Positions 45,341 to 54,990 are shown, counted from the stretch's first letter. The stretch is DNA of 64,000 nt from Fictibacillus sp. BK138 (GCF_004216955.1 NZ_SGXL01000001.1:1483034-1547033), one strand, 5' to 3'. Notes: generated by a model from the sequence alone, not told the origin. Made by a program: numbers and translations.

Positions 45341-45457
45341 AGCAGATTCCCTCCTATAGCTTTTCCTACTCAATTGTATCGTTTTTGAAATTAAGAAACA
45401 AGAATTCTATAGACTGACACTTGCAATTTTCGTCGAAAATTTGCGGATACAAGCAGG

Positions 45458-45471
45458 AAAAAGCGCTTTCA
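45458..45471 (+). promoter_or_regulatory. Catabolite-response element (cre) upstream of the mcm cluster
   Basis: AAAAAGCGCTTTCA agrees with the palindromic CcpA target TGAAAGCGCTTTCA at 12 of 14 positions, including the full central core. It lies 54 bases before the start codon, a position suited to repression by CcpA during growth on sugar. Confidence 0.65.
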
Positions 45472-45524
45472 AAACGAAAGATGTTATGTTGAGAATATTT
45501 TTCTTTGTTAACAGGAGGCCTCTA

Positions 45525-47165
45525 ATGGATAAACAACAGCGTTTAAAGAACTGGCAAGAAAAAACTGAGCAGTCAATGAATAGATTTCCTGAACGAAAAG
45601 AACGGTTTCATACATCATCAGATATTGAAATTAAACGCCTTTATGGTGCGGAAGAAGAAAACTATCCTTTTGATACTTTAGGGCTCCCTGGCGAATATCC
45701 ATATACACGCGGCTCACAATCGACAATGTACCGAGCTCGTTTTTGGACGATGAGACAATATGCAGGATTCGGTTCTGCAGAAGAGACGAATAAACGATTT
45801 CGCTATTTGTTAGAGCAAGGTCAGACAGGTCTTTCTGTTGCTTTTGATCTGCCTACACAGATCGGCTATGACTCAGATCAACCGATGGCACGCGGTGAAG
45901 TTGGTAAAGTAGGTGTGGCTATCGACTCATTGGAGGATATGGAAGCTCTATTAAAAGATATACCACTTGATAAAGTCAGTACTTCCATGACGATCAACGC
46001 ACCTGCCTCAGTACTGCTCGCGATGTATATAGCAGTCGCACAAAAGCAGGGAGTAGAAGCAGATCAGTTATCTGGAACGATTCAAAATGACATTTTAAAA
46101 GAGTATATAGCTCGCGGTACTTACATATTTCCGCCTAATCCATCAATGCGCTTAATTACTGACATTTTTGCTTATTGTCAGTCACATGTACCAAAATGGA
46201 ACACGATCAGTATATCTGGCTATCATATCCGAGAAGCAGGAGCTAATGCGGCTCAAGAGCTGGCTTTTACGATCGCTAATGGTCTTGCATATGTTGATGC
46301 AGCACTGGAAGCGGGTCTACAGATCGATGACTTTGCACCGCGTTTAGCATTTTTCTTTAATGCTCATAATCAATTCTTTGAAGAGGCTGCAAAATTCAGA
46401 GCGGCACGAAGAATGTGGGCAAAATTAATGAAAGAACGTTATGGAGCAAAAAATCCGAAATCCTGGCAGCTTCGTTTTCATACACAAACAGGGGGATCGA
46501 CTCTAACAGCACAGCAGCCCGATAATAATATTGTAAGAGTTACGACACAAGCATTGTCTGCTGTACTTGGAGGAACGCAAAGTCTTCACACAAATTCTCG
46601 AGATGAGGCTCTTGCCCTTCCAACGGAAGAATCAGCAAGAATAGCTCTGCGGACTCAGCAGATTCTAGCACATGAAACAGGAGTGGCTGATACGGTTGAT
46701 CCTCTTGCTGGTTCGTATTATGTAGAAAGTCTTACAGATGAACTGGAAAGAAAAGCAAACGAATATCTCGATAAGATTGAACAGATGGGGGGAGCGGTTT
46801 CAGCTGTTGAACAAGGTTATATGCAGCGTGAAATTCATCATACTTCCTATGAAACACAGAAGAAGATTGAAAATGGCCAGGAAATTATCGTGGGTATGAA
46901 CAAATTTACGATAGATAATGAGCCTCAGCCAGAGCTTTTAAGAGTAGATCCTGAATTAGGTGAAAAACAGAAAGAAAAACTTAAAGCATTAAAGTCAAAT
47001 AGAGACCAGAACCGAGTGAGCGCTCAGTTGGAAATGCTGAGATCGGCCGCAAAAGGTCAAGACAACTTAATGCCTGTCATTTTAGAGTGTGTAAAATCCT
47101 ATTGCACAGTGGGAGAAATATGCGGTGTGCTTCGTGAGGAATTTGGAGAATATACCGGCGTCTAA
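45525..47165 (+). CDS. Methylmalonyl-CoA mutase, substrate-binding (large) subunit
   Basis: Isomerises (R)-methylmalonyl-CoA to succinyl-CoA with adenosylcobalamin. The 546-residue protein corresponds to the TIM-barrel part only ([25 protein letters not shown] at the N-terminus; [39 protein letters not shown]). The B12-binding domain that ends single-chain mutases is missing here and is encoded by the next gene. ATG 45525 follows GGAGG. The closest subfamily (mutase versus isobutyryl-CoA mutase) cannot be settled by eye, but the linked epimerase and carboxylase favour methylmalonyl-CoA. Confidence 0.88.
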   Translation: MDKQQRLKNWQEKTEQSMNRFPERKERFHTSSDIEIKRLYGAEEENYPFDTLGLPGEYPYTRGSQSTMYRARFWTMRQYAGFGSAEETNKRFRYLLEQGQTGLSVAFDLPTQIGYDSDQPMARGEVGKVGVAIDSLEDMEALLKDIPLDKVSTSMTINAPASVLLAMYIAVAQKQGVEADQLSGTIQNDILKEYIARGTYIFPPNPSMRLITDIFAYCQSHVPKWNTISISGYHIREAGANAAQELAFTIANGLAYVDAALEAGLQIDDFAPRLAFFFNAHNQFFEEAAKFRAARRMWAKLMKERYGAKNPKSWQLRFHTQTGGSTLTAQQPDNNIVRVTTQALSAVLGGTQSLHTNSRDEALALPTEESARIALRTQQILAHETGVADTVDPLAGSYYVESLTDELERKANEYLDKIEQMGGAVSAVEQGYMQREIHHTSYETQKKIENGQEIIVGMNKFTIDNEPQPELLRVDPELGEKQKEKLKALKSNRDQNRVSAQLEMLRSAAKGQDNLMPVILECVKSYCTVGEICGVLREEFGEYTGV

Positions 47166-47187
47166 GAAATAGGAGGAGTGGAGAGAG

Positions 47188-48033
47188 ATGAAAAAAACAA
47201 TCCGAGTATTAATTGCGAAACCAGGACTAGATGGTCATGATCGAGGTGCTCTCGTTATATCTCAGGCACTTAGAGATTATGGAATGGAAGTTATCTATAC
47301 TGGCTTAAGACAAACACCGGAACAGATTGCAGCGGCAGCTATACAAGAAGATGTGGATGCCATTGGGTTGTCTTGTCTTTCTGGTGCACATAACGAACTC
47401 TTTCCAGAAGTGATGCGTCTTCTTCAGGAAAGAGGAGCAGATGATATCATCGTTGTGGGCGGAGGTGTCATTCCATGGGAAGACATCCCTTTCTTAGAGT
47501 CAAAGGGAATTAAAAAAGTATTTACTCCCGGAACACCGACTATCGAAACAGCTAAATATATTGAGAAAACCGTTTTTGAACGCGATGGAATTTCTACTTC
47601 TCAAGTACCCGTAACACCGCCTGAGAGAATCGACCATATAGGTATTGCTGTATCTTCACTAGACGAAACACTGCCTTTTTATGTGAACCAATTAGGGCTT
47701 ACGCTTGAAGCGATCGAAGAGGTTCCTTCACAGAGAGTAAAGGTGGCTTTTATAAAAATTGGGGATACCCGTCTTGAATTATTAGAAGCAATGTCTGAAG
47801 ACAGCCCGATCGCTCAATTTATTGAGAAGCGCGGTCAAGGAGTACATCATGTCGCTTTGGGAGTTTCAGATATACAGAGCCGTATAGACGAATTGAAGTT
47901 GAACGACATCAAAATGATTAATGAGGCTCCTGTTATTGGTGCAGGAGGGGCTCAAGTTGCATTTATGCATCCTTCTTCTTCCCATAAAGTGCTGTTCGAA
48001 CTTTGTGAAAAGAGCAAAAAGGAGGAGGTTTAA
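47188..48033 (+). CDS. Fused B12-binding mutase subunit and methylmalonyl-CoA epimerase
   Basis: One 281-residue chain with two domains. Residues 1-130 are a cobalamin-binding domain: Asp15-x-His17-x-x-Gly20 in [15 protein letters not shown], and VVGGGVIP. Residues 147-281 are a VOC-fold epimerase with metal ligands His150 (RIDHIGIAV), His221 (VHHVALGV) and a C-terminal Glu (LFELCEK). The first domain completes the mutase encoded upstream; the second converts (S)- to (R)-methylmalonyl-CoA, its substrate. The domains are often separate genes. The junction has no frame break or repeated sequence, so the fusion looks genuine. Confidence 0.88.
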   Translation: MKKTIRVLIAKPGLDGHDRGALVISQALRDYGMEVIYTGLRQTPEQIAAAAIQEDVDAIGLSCLSGAHNELFPEVMRLLQERGADDIIVVGGGVIPWEDIPFLESKGIKKVFTPGTPTIETAKYIEKTVFERDGISTSQVPVTPPERIDHIGIAVSSLDETLPFYVNQLGLTLEAIEEVPSQRVKVAFIKIGDTRLELLEAMSEDSPIAQFIEKRGQGVHHVALGVSDIQSRIDELKLNDIKMINEAPVIGAGGAQVAFMHPSSSHKVLFELCEKSKKEEV

Positions 48034-48035
48034 GA

Positions 48036-49583
48036 ATGGACATCTATGAAAAGATAAATGAACTTTATGACAAGAAGACTGAGATTGAACTAGGTGGCGG
48101 AGATGACCGTATTGATAAACAGCATGAACGGGGAAAACTGACCGCACGAGAACGAATCGACCTTTTATTGGATGAAGATACCTTTGTTGAACTTAACCCT
48201 TTTATGGAACACCGCACTCATGACTTTGGGCTTTCGGGTATGAAAGCACCAGGCGAAGGGGTTGTAACAGGCTATGGAAAAATACATGGCCGTCCTGTTT
48301 ACTTATTCGCACAGGATTTCACCGTGTTTGGCGGTGCGCTAGGTGAGATGCATGCCAAAAAAATCGCCGCCGTAATGGACCTAGCAGCTAAGAACGGTAC
48401 TCCTTTTATCGGGCTTAATGATTCGGGCGGTGCACGAATTCAGGAAGGTGTCATGTCGCTTGATGGCTATGGGCATATCTTTTATAGAAACAGCATCTAC
48501 TCAGGAGTAATTCCGCAGATTTCCGTTATTATGGGACCTTGTGCAGGTGGAGCCGTGTATTCTCCAGCGATCACTGATTTTGTTTTTATGGTTGAAAAAA
48601 CAAGTCAGATGTTTATTACTGGTCCAAAAGTAATCGAAACGGTAACAGGAGAGAAAATCTCTTCTGAGGATTTAGGAGGTGCTGAAGTCCATGGATCTAA
48701 AAGCGGGAACGCGCACTTTACAGCACCATCTGAAGGTGAAGTCCTAGAAGATGTTAGAAGATTAATTTCATATCTTCCGCAGAATAATAAAGAGAAGACG
48801 CCTGTACTGCCTTGGGGCGATGAAGAAGATTACCGTCCTGAACTTACTGAGATCACTCCGTTTGATTCAACAAGACCTTATGATGTTAGAACGGTCATAA
48901 AGGAAGTTGTGGATAAAGATTCATTTATGGAAGTGCATGCGCAATTCGCAAGAAATATAGTTGTAGGTTTTGCCAGAATCAAGGGTGAAGTGATAGGATT
49001 AGTATGTAATCAGCCAAAAGTCATGGCTGGAGGACTTGATATTGATTCTTCTGATAAAGCATCACGTTTTATAAGGTTATGTGATTCATTTAACATTCCG
49101 ATCATCACTTTTGAGGATGTGACTGGATTCTTCCCTGGTGTAAAACAAGAACACGGCGGAATTATACGGCACGGAGCAAAAATTTTATACGCGTATTCGG
49201 AAGCTACTGTACCGAAGATCACGATTATTCTTCGTAAAGCATATGGCGGAGCATATGTTGCACTCAACAGTAAATCTATTGGTGCAGATTTGGTTTTCGC
49301 TTGGCCGAACGCTGAGATTGCAGTAATGGGACCTCAGGGAGCTGCCAATATTATCTTCGCTAGAGAAATAGAAAACAGTGAAGACCCTGAGAAAACGAGA
49401 GCAGCAAAAATTGAAGAGTATCGCACGAAGTTTGCTAATCCTTATATTGCAGCTGCAAATGGGATGGTTGATGATGTGATTGATCCAAGAGAAACAAGAA
49501 TCAAGTGTATTCAGGCGTTGGACATGCTGCGCAACAAGAAAGAAGACAGACCTTACAAAAAGCATGGAAATATACCACTATAG
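48036..49583 (+). CDS. yqjD: Acyl-CoA (propionyl-CoA) carboxyltransferase beta subunit, YqjD-like
   Basis: A 515-residue carboxyltransferase of the propionyl-CoA carboxylase beta family. The two crotonase-like oxyanion regions are present: NDSGGARIQEGV with GPCAGGAVYSPA, and FEDVTGFFPGVKQEHGGIIRHGAK with RKAYGGAYVALNSK. It starts 2 bases after the previous stop, behind GGAGGAGG. It probably makes methylmalonyl-CoA from propionyl-CoA. No biotin carboxylase or biotin carrier gene is in this cluster, so these must come from elsewhere, possibly AccBC; a decarboxylating role is the alternative. Confidence 0.9.
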   Translation: MDIYEKINELYDKKTEIELGGGDDRIDKQHERGKLTARERIDLLLDEDTFVELNPFMEHRTHDFGLSGMKAPGEGVVTGYGKIHGRPVYLFAQDFTVFGGALGEMHAKKIAAVMDLAAKNGTPFIGLNDSGGARIQEGVMSLDGYGHIFYRNSIYSGVIPQISVIMGPCAGGAVYSPAITDFVFMVEKTSQMFITGPKVIETVTGEKISSEDLGGAEVHGSKSGNAHFTAPSEGEVLEDVRRLISYLPQNNKEKTPVLPWGDEEDYRPELTEITPFDSTRPYDVRTVIKEVVDKDSFMEVHAQFARNIVVGFARIKGEVIGLVCNQPKVMAGGLDIDSSDKASRFIRLCDSFNIPIITFEDVTGFFPGVKQEHGGIIRHGAKILYAYSEATVPKITIILRKAYGGAYVALNSKSIGADLVFAWPNAEIAVMGPQGAANIIFAREIENSEDPEKTRAAKIEEYRTKFANPYIAAANGMVDDVIDPRETRIKCIQALDMLRNKKEDRPYKKHGNIPL

Positions 49584-49599
49584 AAGCGAGGGAATACAT

Positions 49600-50730
49600 A
49601 TGGTAAACGCGGATCGTTTATTAAACGAGTTTTTAGAGCTTGTTCAAATTGATTCTGAAACAAGATATGAAAAAGAAATTTCTATCGTACTTAAGAAAAA
49701 GTTTGAAGAGCTTGGAGTCGAAGTATATGAAGATGATGCTGAGTCTAAAACAGATCATGCAGCAGGAAATTTAATCTGTACGTTAAAAGGCAACAAAGAG
49801 GGAGTGGACACCATCTATTTCACTTCTCATATGGATACTGTAACTCCAGGTAAAGGAATTAAGCCCTCTATAAAAGACGGCTATGTTGTTACAGATGGTA
49901 CAACAATTCTTGGCGCAGATGATAAAGCAGGTCTTGCTGCTATGTTTGAAGCGATTAAAGTTCTAAAAGAAAAAAATATCTCTCATGGCGATATTCAGTT
50001 CATCATCACAGTTGGTGAAGAATCGGGCTTAGTCGGAGCAAAAGCAATGGACACTTCTAAAATTACAGCAAAATACGGTTTTGCACTAGATAGTGACGGA
50101 CCTGTTGGCGATATTATTGTAGCAGCTCCTACTCAGGCAAAAGTGAGAGCGACCATTTATGGTAAATCTGCCCATGCTGGTGTTGCGCCTGAAAAAGGTG
50201 TTTCAGCTATAACAATTGCGGCAAAAGCGATTTCACGCATGCCTTTAGGCAGAATTGATGAGGAAACAACAGCAAACATTGGTCACTTCCATGGCGGGGG
50301 TCACGGTGAACAAACAAATATCGTTTGCGACACGGTATTTGTTTTAGCCGAAGCGCGCTCTTTGATTCATGAAAAGATGGAGGCGCAAACTCAAAAGATG
50401 AAGGAAGCTTATGAATCTGCAGCGGCTGAAATGGGCGGACGAGCTGATGTTAAGGTTGAAGTGATGTACCCTGGATTTAAGTTTAGTGATGGAGACCATG
50501 TTGTAGAGATTGCTAAAAAAGCAGCTGAAAAAATTGGACGTCCGCACAGACTTCTTCATAGCGGTGGCGGCAGTGATGCTAACATCATTGCTGGTCATGG
50601 TGTCCCAACCGTAAACCTTGCTGTAGGCTACGAGGAAATTCATACAACAAACGAAAGAATGCCTCTTGAAGAACTGACAAAAACTGCTGAAATGGTACTG
50701 GCAGTAATTGAAGTTGCTTCTGGAAATTAA
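49600..50730 (+). CDS. yqjE: M20 family tripeptidase-like metallopeptidase (YqjE)
   Basis: Probable cytoplasmic zinc aminopeptidase of the PepT type. The 376-residue protein shows the metal-site motifs SHMDTVTPG, LGADDKAG, EESGLVGAKAMD and, after a dimerisation domain, HSGGGSDANIIAG. ATG 49600 (GAGGG 7 bases upstream) agrees with YqjE; the open frame inside yqjD is not used. It is probably co-transcribed with the mcm cluster and is its last gene. Confidence 0.9.
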   Translation: MVNADRLLNEFLELVQIDSETRYEKEISIVLKKKFEELGVEVYEDDAESKTDHAAGNLICTLKGNKEGVDTIYFTSHMDTVTPGKGIKPSIKDGYVVTDGTTILGADDKAGLAAMFEAIKVLKEKNISHGDIQFIITVGEESGLVGAKAMDTSKITAKYGFALDSDGPVGDIIVAAPTQAKVRATIYGKSAHAGVAPEKGVSAITIAAKAISRMPLGRIDEETTANIGHFHGGGHGEQTNIVCDTVFVLAEARSLIHEKMEAQTQKMKEAYESAAAEMGGRADVKVEVMYPGFKFSDGDHVVEIAKKAAEKIGRPHRLLHSGGGSDANIIAGHGVPTVNLAVGYEEIHTTNERMPLEELTKTAEMVLAVIEVASGN

Positions 50731-50742
50731 ATAACAATGACG

Positions 50743-50771
50743 AAACTTGGCGAATTTTCGCCAAGTTTTTG
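50743..50771 (+). terminator. Terminator of the mcm-yqjDE cluster
   Basis: AAACTTGGCGA (50743-50753) pairs with TCGCCAAGTTT (50758-50768), followed by TTG. Confidence 0.88.
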
Positions 50772-50927
50772 TTTTCTTATAGGTCAGGATGCCTGTTTTT
50801 GTCATAAAAATTAACAAATTGATCTTTTAAAGTTGACAGTCTAATTAAGCATTATGTAAGATGTTTTTATCATGTAAAAGAAAATATTGGTAATTATTTT
50901 AAATCTTATTTCAGGGGAGGAAATGGG

Positions 50928-51425
50928 ATGAGTCAGTTATCGGATATGCATATGATGGTTAATTATATGCGTGGCGTTTATAAAGTCCTGGAAGAGGACT
51001 GGCAAAAATCCGCAAAAGCAATCGGATTAACGCAAGCAGAACAGCATATCTTATGGATTGTATCTCTTGAAGAGGATATTACAATCTCTAAGATCGCCTA
51101 TTACGGATTATGGGATGTTTCTACTGTTATGCAGGTGATTAAACGCTTAAAAGACAAAGGTCTTGTCACACTAGAGAAAAAAAATGATGACCGTCGTATC
51201 TCTTATGTTTATTTGACTGAAAAAGGTATTGAAAAACATAAGGAATCAACAAGCTTTAATTGCCAAATATATGGTTTCCTGCAAAAGTGGCTTGAAGACG
51301 GAGACAAACGTGAATTTTATCGGGATCTTATTCAATTACATAAGGATTTAAATAAGCATTTTCATGGCGAAGAGTTTGTTGATTGGGTTGAGGATACTGG
51401 AAAAAGGCTGCATGAGGCAAGGTAG
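50928..51425 (+). CDS. MarR-type regulator, Hpr/ScoC-like
   Basis: A 165-residue winged-helix protein. The stretch QAEQHILWIVSLEEDITISK and the helix after it (DVSTVMQVIKRLKDKGLV) resemble the DNA-binding region of Hpr (ScoC), the B. subtilis repressor of extracellular proteases and sporulation genes, but it is shorter than ScoC (203) and lacks its acidic tail. ATG 50928 follows GGGGAGG by seven bases. It is a single gene with its own terminator. Targets and any ligand are unknown. Confidence 0.8.
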   Translation: MSQLSDMHMMVNYMRGVYKVLEEDWQKSAKAIGLTQAEQHILWIVSLEEDITISKIAYYGLWDVSTVMQVIKRLKDKGLVTLEKKNDDRRISYVYLTEKGIEKHKESTSFNCQIYGFLQKWLEDGDKREFYRDLIQLHKDLNKHFHGEEFVDWVEDTGKRLHEAR

Positions 51426-51441
51426 ATACCTTGTCTTTTTC
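51416..51441 (+). terminator. Terminator of the MarR-type gene
   Basis: GGCAAGGTA overlapping the stop pairs with TACCTTGTC, followed by TTTTTC. The loop is very short, so the stem probably frays at its tip. Confidence 0.7.
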
Positions 51442-51586
51442 TTTTGTTTTTAAAGCTCATTCGCTAACATATACTAATAAATAAGTTTAAAAGGCTTTCT
51501 CTAAAAAACGGGGTGAGGAAAAAGCTTCGGTGCGGTTTGTTGAAAAATGTCGAGGATTGGAGACTTGTCGATATATTGGTCAAAAT

Positions 51587-51691
51587 GGTGAATATATCGG
51601 TTCCTTTCTTCAATATAACAGCATTATTGGTGAAATTATGGCACTCAGGGGTGAAATTATTGGTAGATTGGGTGAAATTAATTCGACTAGG
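51587..51691 (+). repeat. Degenerate 21 bp tandem array
   Basis: Five 21-base units start at 51587, 51608, 51629, 51650 and 51671. The last three open with GGTGAAATTA; the first opens GGTGAATATA and the second is strongly diverged. The array lies in the 421-base gap between the MarR-type gene and polY1; the rest of that gap shows no gene or clear structure. Confidence 0.7.
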
Positions 51692-51846
51692 CTCATTTCT
51701 GCTAGCTCTAGAGCCATCAAAACCGATGATCTGTAGCTCGGCACCTGCCAAGCACCCTATTATGTTCAATTTCGCATTGAAACTACTCTAAGTTTCTTGC
51801 GAGAACCCAAAGTTTTCCAAAACAGCCTTTTAAAAAAGGAGTTTTC

Positions 51847-53028
51847 ATGTTGTATCAATCTCCCACACCAAAAAGAAGAATCATATTTCATGTCGACATG
51901 AACAGCTTCTATGCATCTGTTGAAATGGCAGAAAACCCAGATCTGCGTGGAAAACCACTTGCTGTGGCAGGTAATGTGGAGGAACGTAAAGGGATTATCG
52001 TAACCTGCAGCTATGAAGCAAGAGAAAAAGGAGTAAAGACGACAATGCCGCTTTGGCAGGCTAGAAAGCTATGTCCAAACCTGATTGTTGTTCCGCCTGA
52101 CTTTGAAACGTATAAAAGTTATTCCTCGAGAATGTTCCAGCTTTTGCAAGAATACACGGAATGGGTTGAACCTGTTTCAATTGATGAAGGCTATATGGAT
52201 GTAACTGATAGAGAACAACCGTTAGAGGCAGCTAAAGAAATTCAGAACAGGCTTTTGAATGAGTTGAACCTCCCTTGCTCCATTGGTATCGGACCTAATA
52301 AATTTTTAGCCAAGATGGCTTCCGATATGAAAAAGCCGCTAGGTATCACTGTTTTAAGAAAAAGAGATATTACTCAAAAACTGTGGCCTTTAAAAGTAGG
52401 AGATCTTCATGGCATCGGAAAGAAAACAGAAGAAAAATTAAATAAATACGGAATAATTACTGTTAAAGACTTAGCTGAAGCGGCAGATTATGAACTCAAA
52501 CAGCGTTTCGGCATCAATGGTCTGAAAATGAAGGAAAGAGCCAACGGCATTGACCCTCGGCCCGTCGATCCAAGTTCTGCAAGTGATTATCGTTCAATCG
52601 GAAGTTCCACAACTTTAAGTGAGGATATTATAAGTACTGGTGAAGCCGAACCGGTATTTAAAAGACTTGCTGAAAAAGTAACGACTCGTCTAAAGACAAA
52701 GGGATATGTGGCATTAACTATTGCCATCACCATTAGATGCTCTGATAGAAAAACAATTACACGAAGCAAAATGCTTCTTAATGCAACTCAAGATCAACAT
52801 GAGATTTCAAAAACAGCTCTACAATTGTTTAAACAACACTGGAACAGAGAACCAGTGAGATTATTAGGTATAACTGCAACAGAGGTTGTAGAAAGAGAGA
52901 ATGCTACTTATCAGCTAGATCTTTTTTCTGTAGAAAAAAATGAAAAAGAAGCTTTACTGCATGACGTACTATCATCTATCGAAAGAAAACACGGTGAAGG
53001 AATAATAAAAAGGGGAAAAAATAAATAG
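51847..53028 (+). CDS. dinB: DNA polymerase IV, Y family (PolY1, YqjH)
   Basis: Error-prone translesion polymerase. The 393-residue protein has the palm motifs HVDMNSFYASVE and SIDEGYMD, a thumb with helix-hairpin-helix elements (LHGIGKKTEEKLNKYGI), a little-finger domain and a C-terminal clamp-binding motif QLDLF. It starts at ATG 51847 with AAGGAG upstream. No LexA box was seen in front of it, in contrast to the second Y-family gene at 60043. Confidence 0.95.
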   Translation: MLYQSPTPKRRIIFHVDMNSFYASVEMAENPDLRGKPLAVAGNVEERKGIIVTCSYEAREKGVKTTMPLWQARKLCPNLIVVPPDFETYKSYSSRMFQLLQEYTEWVEPVSIDEGYMDVTDREQPLEAAKEIQNRLLNELNLPCSIGIGPNKFLAKMASDMKKPLGITVLRKRDITQKLWPLKVGDLHGIGKKTEEKLNKYGIITVKDLAEAADYELKQRFGINGLKMKERANGIDPRPVDPSSASDYRSIGSSTTLSEDIISTGEAEPVFKRLAEKVTTRLKTKGYVALTIAITIRCSDRKTITRSKMLLNATQDQHEISKTALQLFKQHWNREPVRLLGITATEVVERENATYQLDLFSVEKNEKEALLHDVLSSIERKHGEGIIKRGKNK

Positions 53029-53043
53029 GAGCTGGAAATTTTA

Positions 53044-53688
53044 ATGAGCTTTAATAACAGCGTGAAAAGAACATTCATTTTAATTACTGTTTTTATGGTT
53101 TTCTTTATGATGTTCGCCTATATGTACCACAAGCCCTTTATAGAATCCATGGATGTGTGGTCGATGAAGAATGTATCAGACTTGCATCAGTCACGATTAA
53201 ACTCTCTCTTTATGTTTATAACTGATTCAGCTTCCCGGCCGTACCAATATGGAATCTTGATTTTCTTTTCGGTGATTTGGCTATTGGCTGAAAGGAAATG
53301 GATAGAGCCGTTAGTTTTATGTATATGTCTGATCGGGGTGAGGTACGGAAATCATTGGTTTAAAATATCGTTTGAGAGGATCAGACCAGATTTTGACCGT
53401 GTAATCGAAATTACAGGCTATAGCTTCCCGAGCGGCCATGCGATGATCTCCATTGCTTTTTTTGGAACGCTATCATACTTACTTGTTCAAAATTATTCAT
53501 TCCTGCAACCTTATAAAAAAATAATCTATATCCTTACCGGCTTTTTCATTTTACTAGTGGGATTTAGCCGTGTTTATTTAGGTGTACATTATCCAACCGA
53601 CGTGTTTGGAGGTTATCTTGCAGGTGGGACGTGGCTGCTTGTATGTGTTTTGCTGTATAAATGGTTAAAGATGAGATGGAGCAGCTGA
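53044..53688 (+). CDS. PAP2 family membrane phosphatase
   Basis: A 214-residue protein with about six transmembrane helices and the three-part phosphatase signature: KISFERIRP (KX6RP), FPSGHAM (PSGH) and SRVYLGVHYPTD (SRX5HX3D). Such enzymes dephosphorylate lipid phosphates, for example undecaprenyl pyrophosphate or phosphatidylglycerol phosphate; the substrate is not evident. It begins 15 bases after dinB, behind AGGAG, so is probably co-transcribed. Confidence 0.88.
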   Translation: MSFNNSVKRTFILITVFMVFFMMFAYMYHKPFIESMDVWSMKNVSDLHQSRLNSLFMFITDSASRPYQYGILIFFSVIWLLAERKWIEPLVLCICLIGVRYGNHWFKISFERIRPDFDRVIEITGYSFPSGHAMISIAFFGTLSYLLVQNYSFLQPYKKIIYILTGFFILLVGFSRVYLGVHYPTDVFGGYLAGGTWLLVCVLLYKWLKMRWSS

Positions 53689-53731
53689 AGTTGAAGAGCT
53701 TGATGCCGCATCATACGGTGCTTTGTCAATT

Positions 53732-53836
53732 CGTGGTTTTTTATTTATTTTCCGTGGGATTTTGTTTGTTTTTCGTTGGATTATTTAAATTAGCGTGGGA
53801 TTATTTGCGAAAACCGTGGGATTATTAAAATTGTAG
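53732..53836 (+). repeat. Degenerate 20-21 bp tandem array
   Basis: Five units start at 53732, 53753, 53774, 53794 and 53815, each opening with CGTGGGATTATT or a close variant. It lies between the PAP2 gene and the shared terminator. No coding potential recognised. Confidence 0.78.
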
Positions 53837-53850
53837 ACTTATTACACAAA

Positions 53851-53897
53851 AAAACTGGCATCTCTACCTGCTTACTAGGTGTGGATGCCAGTTTTCT
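53851..53897. terminator. Bidirectional terminator between the PAP2 gene and yqjM
   Basis: AAACTGGCATC (53852-53862) pairs with GATGCCAGTTT (53884-53894). A-run on the left and T-run on the right serve both convergent transcripts. Confidence 0.85.
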
Positions 53898-53914
53898 TAT
53901 CTTCTTATCCTTTT

Positions 53915-54940
53915 TTACCAGCCGCGCTCGTACTGTTTCGGACTCTCGAGGTCGTATCCTAGATCTTCTGCTGCTGATCGAGGCCAATATGGATCGCGTA
54001 AAAACTCACGGCCGATAAAGATTAAGTCGGCTCTCTGGTTTTGCAGAATTTCTTCTGCTTGGCGTCCTGTTGTAATTAATCCAACAGCTGCTGTAGCAAT
54101 ATCTGCAGAGCTCCTAATCTTTTCTGCAAAAGGTACTTGATAACCTGGATATACATTTATCTTTGCTGGAACAACTGCGCCTGAGCTGCAGTCGATCAAA
54201 TCGATTCCATCTTCCTTCATCCAGGAAGCATACGTTACAAAATCTACTGGGGTGTTTCCTTCAGGATGATAATCATTCGCTGAAATTCTTACAAATAGCG
54301 GTCCGTCCCATTCAAGTCTCATCGCAGCAATGATCTCCTGCAGGAAACGGTATCTTTTTTGCTGATTCCCGCCATAAGAATCTGTTCTTCTATTAGATAG
54401 TGGAGACAGGAATTCGTTAATCAAATATCCGTGAGCTCCGTGAATTTCAATAATATCAAACCCTGCAGCCTTAGCTCTTTTTGCTGCAGCTCTAAATTGA
54501 TTTACAGTCTCTTCAATTTGCTCCAACGTCATTTCTTCTGGAGTTTTCATCTTTTCCGAGAAAGCAATAGAGGAAGGAGCGATAATCGGTCCGTCAATCA
54601 TTGCTTTACGGCCAGCATGTGCAATCTGAATGGCAGCTTTTGATCCCTGTTCATGAATGGATTTTACAAGAGCGGATAGTCCTTCAATATGATTGTCATC
54701 CCAGATGCCGAGGTCTTCCGGACTGATTCTCCCTTGAGGACTTACAGCTGCTGCTTCGGTCATGATCAGACCAGTCTGACCAACTGCTCTAGACGTGTAA
54801 TGAGTCATATGCCATGGTGTTACTATTCCATCTTGTTCATAGCAGGAATACATGCACATAGGTGACATTACGATACGGTTTTTTAAAGTGACACCCCGGA
54901 TCGTATATGGTTCAAATAATAACGGTTGAATAATAAACAT
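53915..54940 (-). CDS. namA: NADPH dehydrogenase, old yellow enzyme family (YqjM/NamA)
   Basis: FMN enzyme that reduces activated double bonds such as enones, probably for detoxification. It aligns along its length with B. subtilis YqjM: the redox-tuning Cys in SPMCMY, the substrate pair His-x-x-His in EIHGAHGYL, and the C-terminal arginine finger YERGW. The ATG at 54940 is directly adjacent to AAAGGAG with no spacer. Starting at ATT 54931 (9 bases after GGAG) gives exactly 338 residues and places the active-site cysteine at 26, both as in YqjM, so an AUU start is likely. Confidence 0.93.
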   Translation of the reverse strand: MFIIQPLLFEPYTIRGVTLKNRIVMSPMCMYSCYEQDGIVTPWHMTHYTSRAVGQTGLIMTEAAAVSPQGRISPEDLGIWDDNHIEGLSALVKSIHEQGSKAAIQIAHAGRKAMIDGPIIAPSSIAFSEKMKTPEEMTLEQIEETVNQFRAAAKRAKAAGFDIIEIHGAHGYLINEFLSPLSNRRTDSYGGNQQKRYRFLQEIIAAMRLEWDGPLFVRISANDYHPEGNTPVDFVTYASWMKEDGIDLIDCSSGAVVPAKINVYPGYQVPFAEKIRSSADIATAAVGLITTGRQAEEILQNQRADLIFIGREFLRDPYWPRSAAEDLGYDLESPKQYERGW

Positions 54941-54990
54941 CTCCTTTATCTGCTAAAAAGAAACTTTAGTTTCATTCATTGTAAAACGAA

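Noticed and set aside
51513-51791. Two overlapping open frames of 68 and 92 residues across the 21 bp array
   Set aside because: A 21-base period keeps any frame open and gives a seven-residue pattern by default; there is no ribosome binding site and no recognisable protein.
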